DNA of 6,436 nt from Bacteroidota bacterium (lineage in GTDB: Bacteria > Bacteroidota > Bacteroidia > Flavobacteriales_D > Crocinitomicaceae), in assembly GCA_016866375.1 (NCBI GenBank), contig VGMK01000125.1, positions 1 through 6,436 of the forward strand, in the 5' to 3' direction. The position numbers were made by a program, and so were the translations under genes. Below the pieces are notes generated by a model. It saw only the letters and a program-made list of their open reading frames with translations. It did no database searches and was not told the DNA's origin. Below, piece by piece: positions 6,358 through 6,436 of the stretch (its first letter is position 1; each line of letters starts with the position of its first letter).

Positions 6358-6436
6358 ATGACAAGATCAAGTTACTTTTTAGCATTTACATTTTTATTTT
6401 TGGGAATTTTATCAGTTCATTCACAAGGATGCGCAA
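6358..6436 (+). CDS. Start of a secreted protein with signal peptide, cut off by window edge
   Basis: Only the first 26 codons are visible. MTRSSYFLAFTFLFLGILS has a basic residue near the start, a hydrophobic core (about 6-18) and then SVHSQGC, which reads as a Sec signal peptide with likely cleavage after the serine at about residue 22, leaving a mature N-terminus of QGC. Signal peptides followed directly by Gln are frequent in Bacteroidota. The cysteine at residue 25 is not in a good lipobox (Ser at -3, Gln at -2), so a lipoprotein is less likely. The frame stays open to the window end. ATG at 6358 follows GCGAT with no clear Shine-Dalgarno. The family cannot be told from this fragment. 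Confidence 0.75.
   Translation, partial: MTRSSYFLAFTFLFLGILSVHSQGCA

Overview
The window looks like a stretch of chromosome from a member of the Bacteroidota, probably Flavobacteriia or a close relative. The evidence is a low-GC sequence, start codons mostly without a clear Shine-Dalgarno sequence, promoter boxes of the Bacteroidota type (TAnnTTTG), a tRNA without encoded CCA, and the gene order ftsX - DUF3098 - uppP - truB, which is characteristic of that phylum. All genes lie on the plus strand.

Left region (1-3206) is a compact deoxyribose/aldehyde catabolic operon. It starts with the 3' part of a long, animal-type deoxyribose-phosphate aldolase (deoC) whose reading frame runs off the left edge. 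A complete, catalytically equipped aldehyde dehydrogenase follows 7 bases later. Overlapping or touching its stop codon is a short aldehyde dehydrogenase-like gene that lacks the nucleophile domain. Together the two ALDH genes look like a split version of the two-domain enzyme ALDH16 (active ALDH domain plus a degenerate second domain). The likely joint job is to split deoxyribose-5-phosphate into glyceraldehyde-3-phosphate and acetaldehyde, then oxidise the aldehyde; the substrate of the dehydrogenase is inferred from context.

Middle region (3285-5993) is a tightly packed housekeeping operon: ftsX (divisome membrane protein), a small two-helix DUF3098 membrane protein, uppP (undecaprenyl-diphosphate phosphatase, lipid-carrier recycling for cell-wall synthesis) and truB (tRNA U55 pseudouridine synthase). 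Gaps are 1 and 6 bases and the last junction is a TAATG overlap, so co-transcription is very likely. The 78 bases between the two operons show neither a clear terminator nor a convincing promoter.

Right region (5994-6436) holds a self-contained tRNA-Leu(CAA) unit: a TATCTTTG promoter box, an inverted repeat reaching exactly to the first tRNA base, the tRNA, and a strong intrinsic terminator. About 160 bases without a recognisable gene follow, then a probable promoter and the first 26 codons of a secreted protein that runs off the right edge.

No mobile element, CRISPR array or defence system was seen. The most interesting points are the split ALDH16-like pair beside an animal-type aldolase, and the dyad in the tRNA leader.
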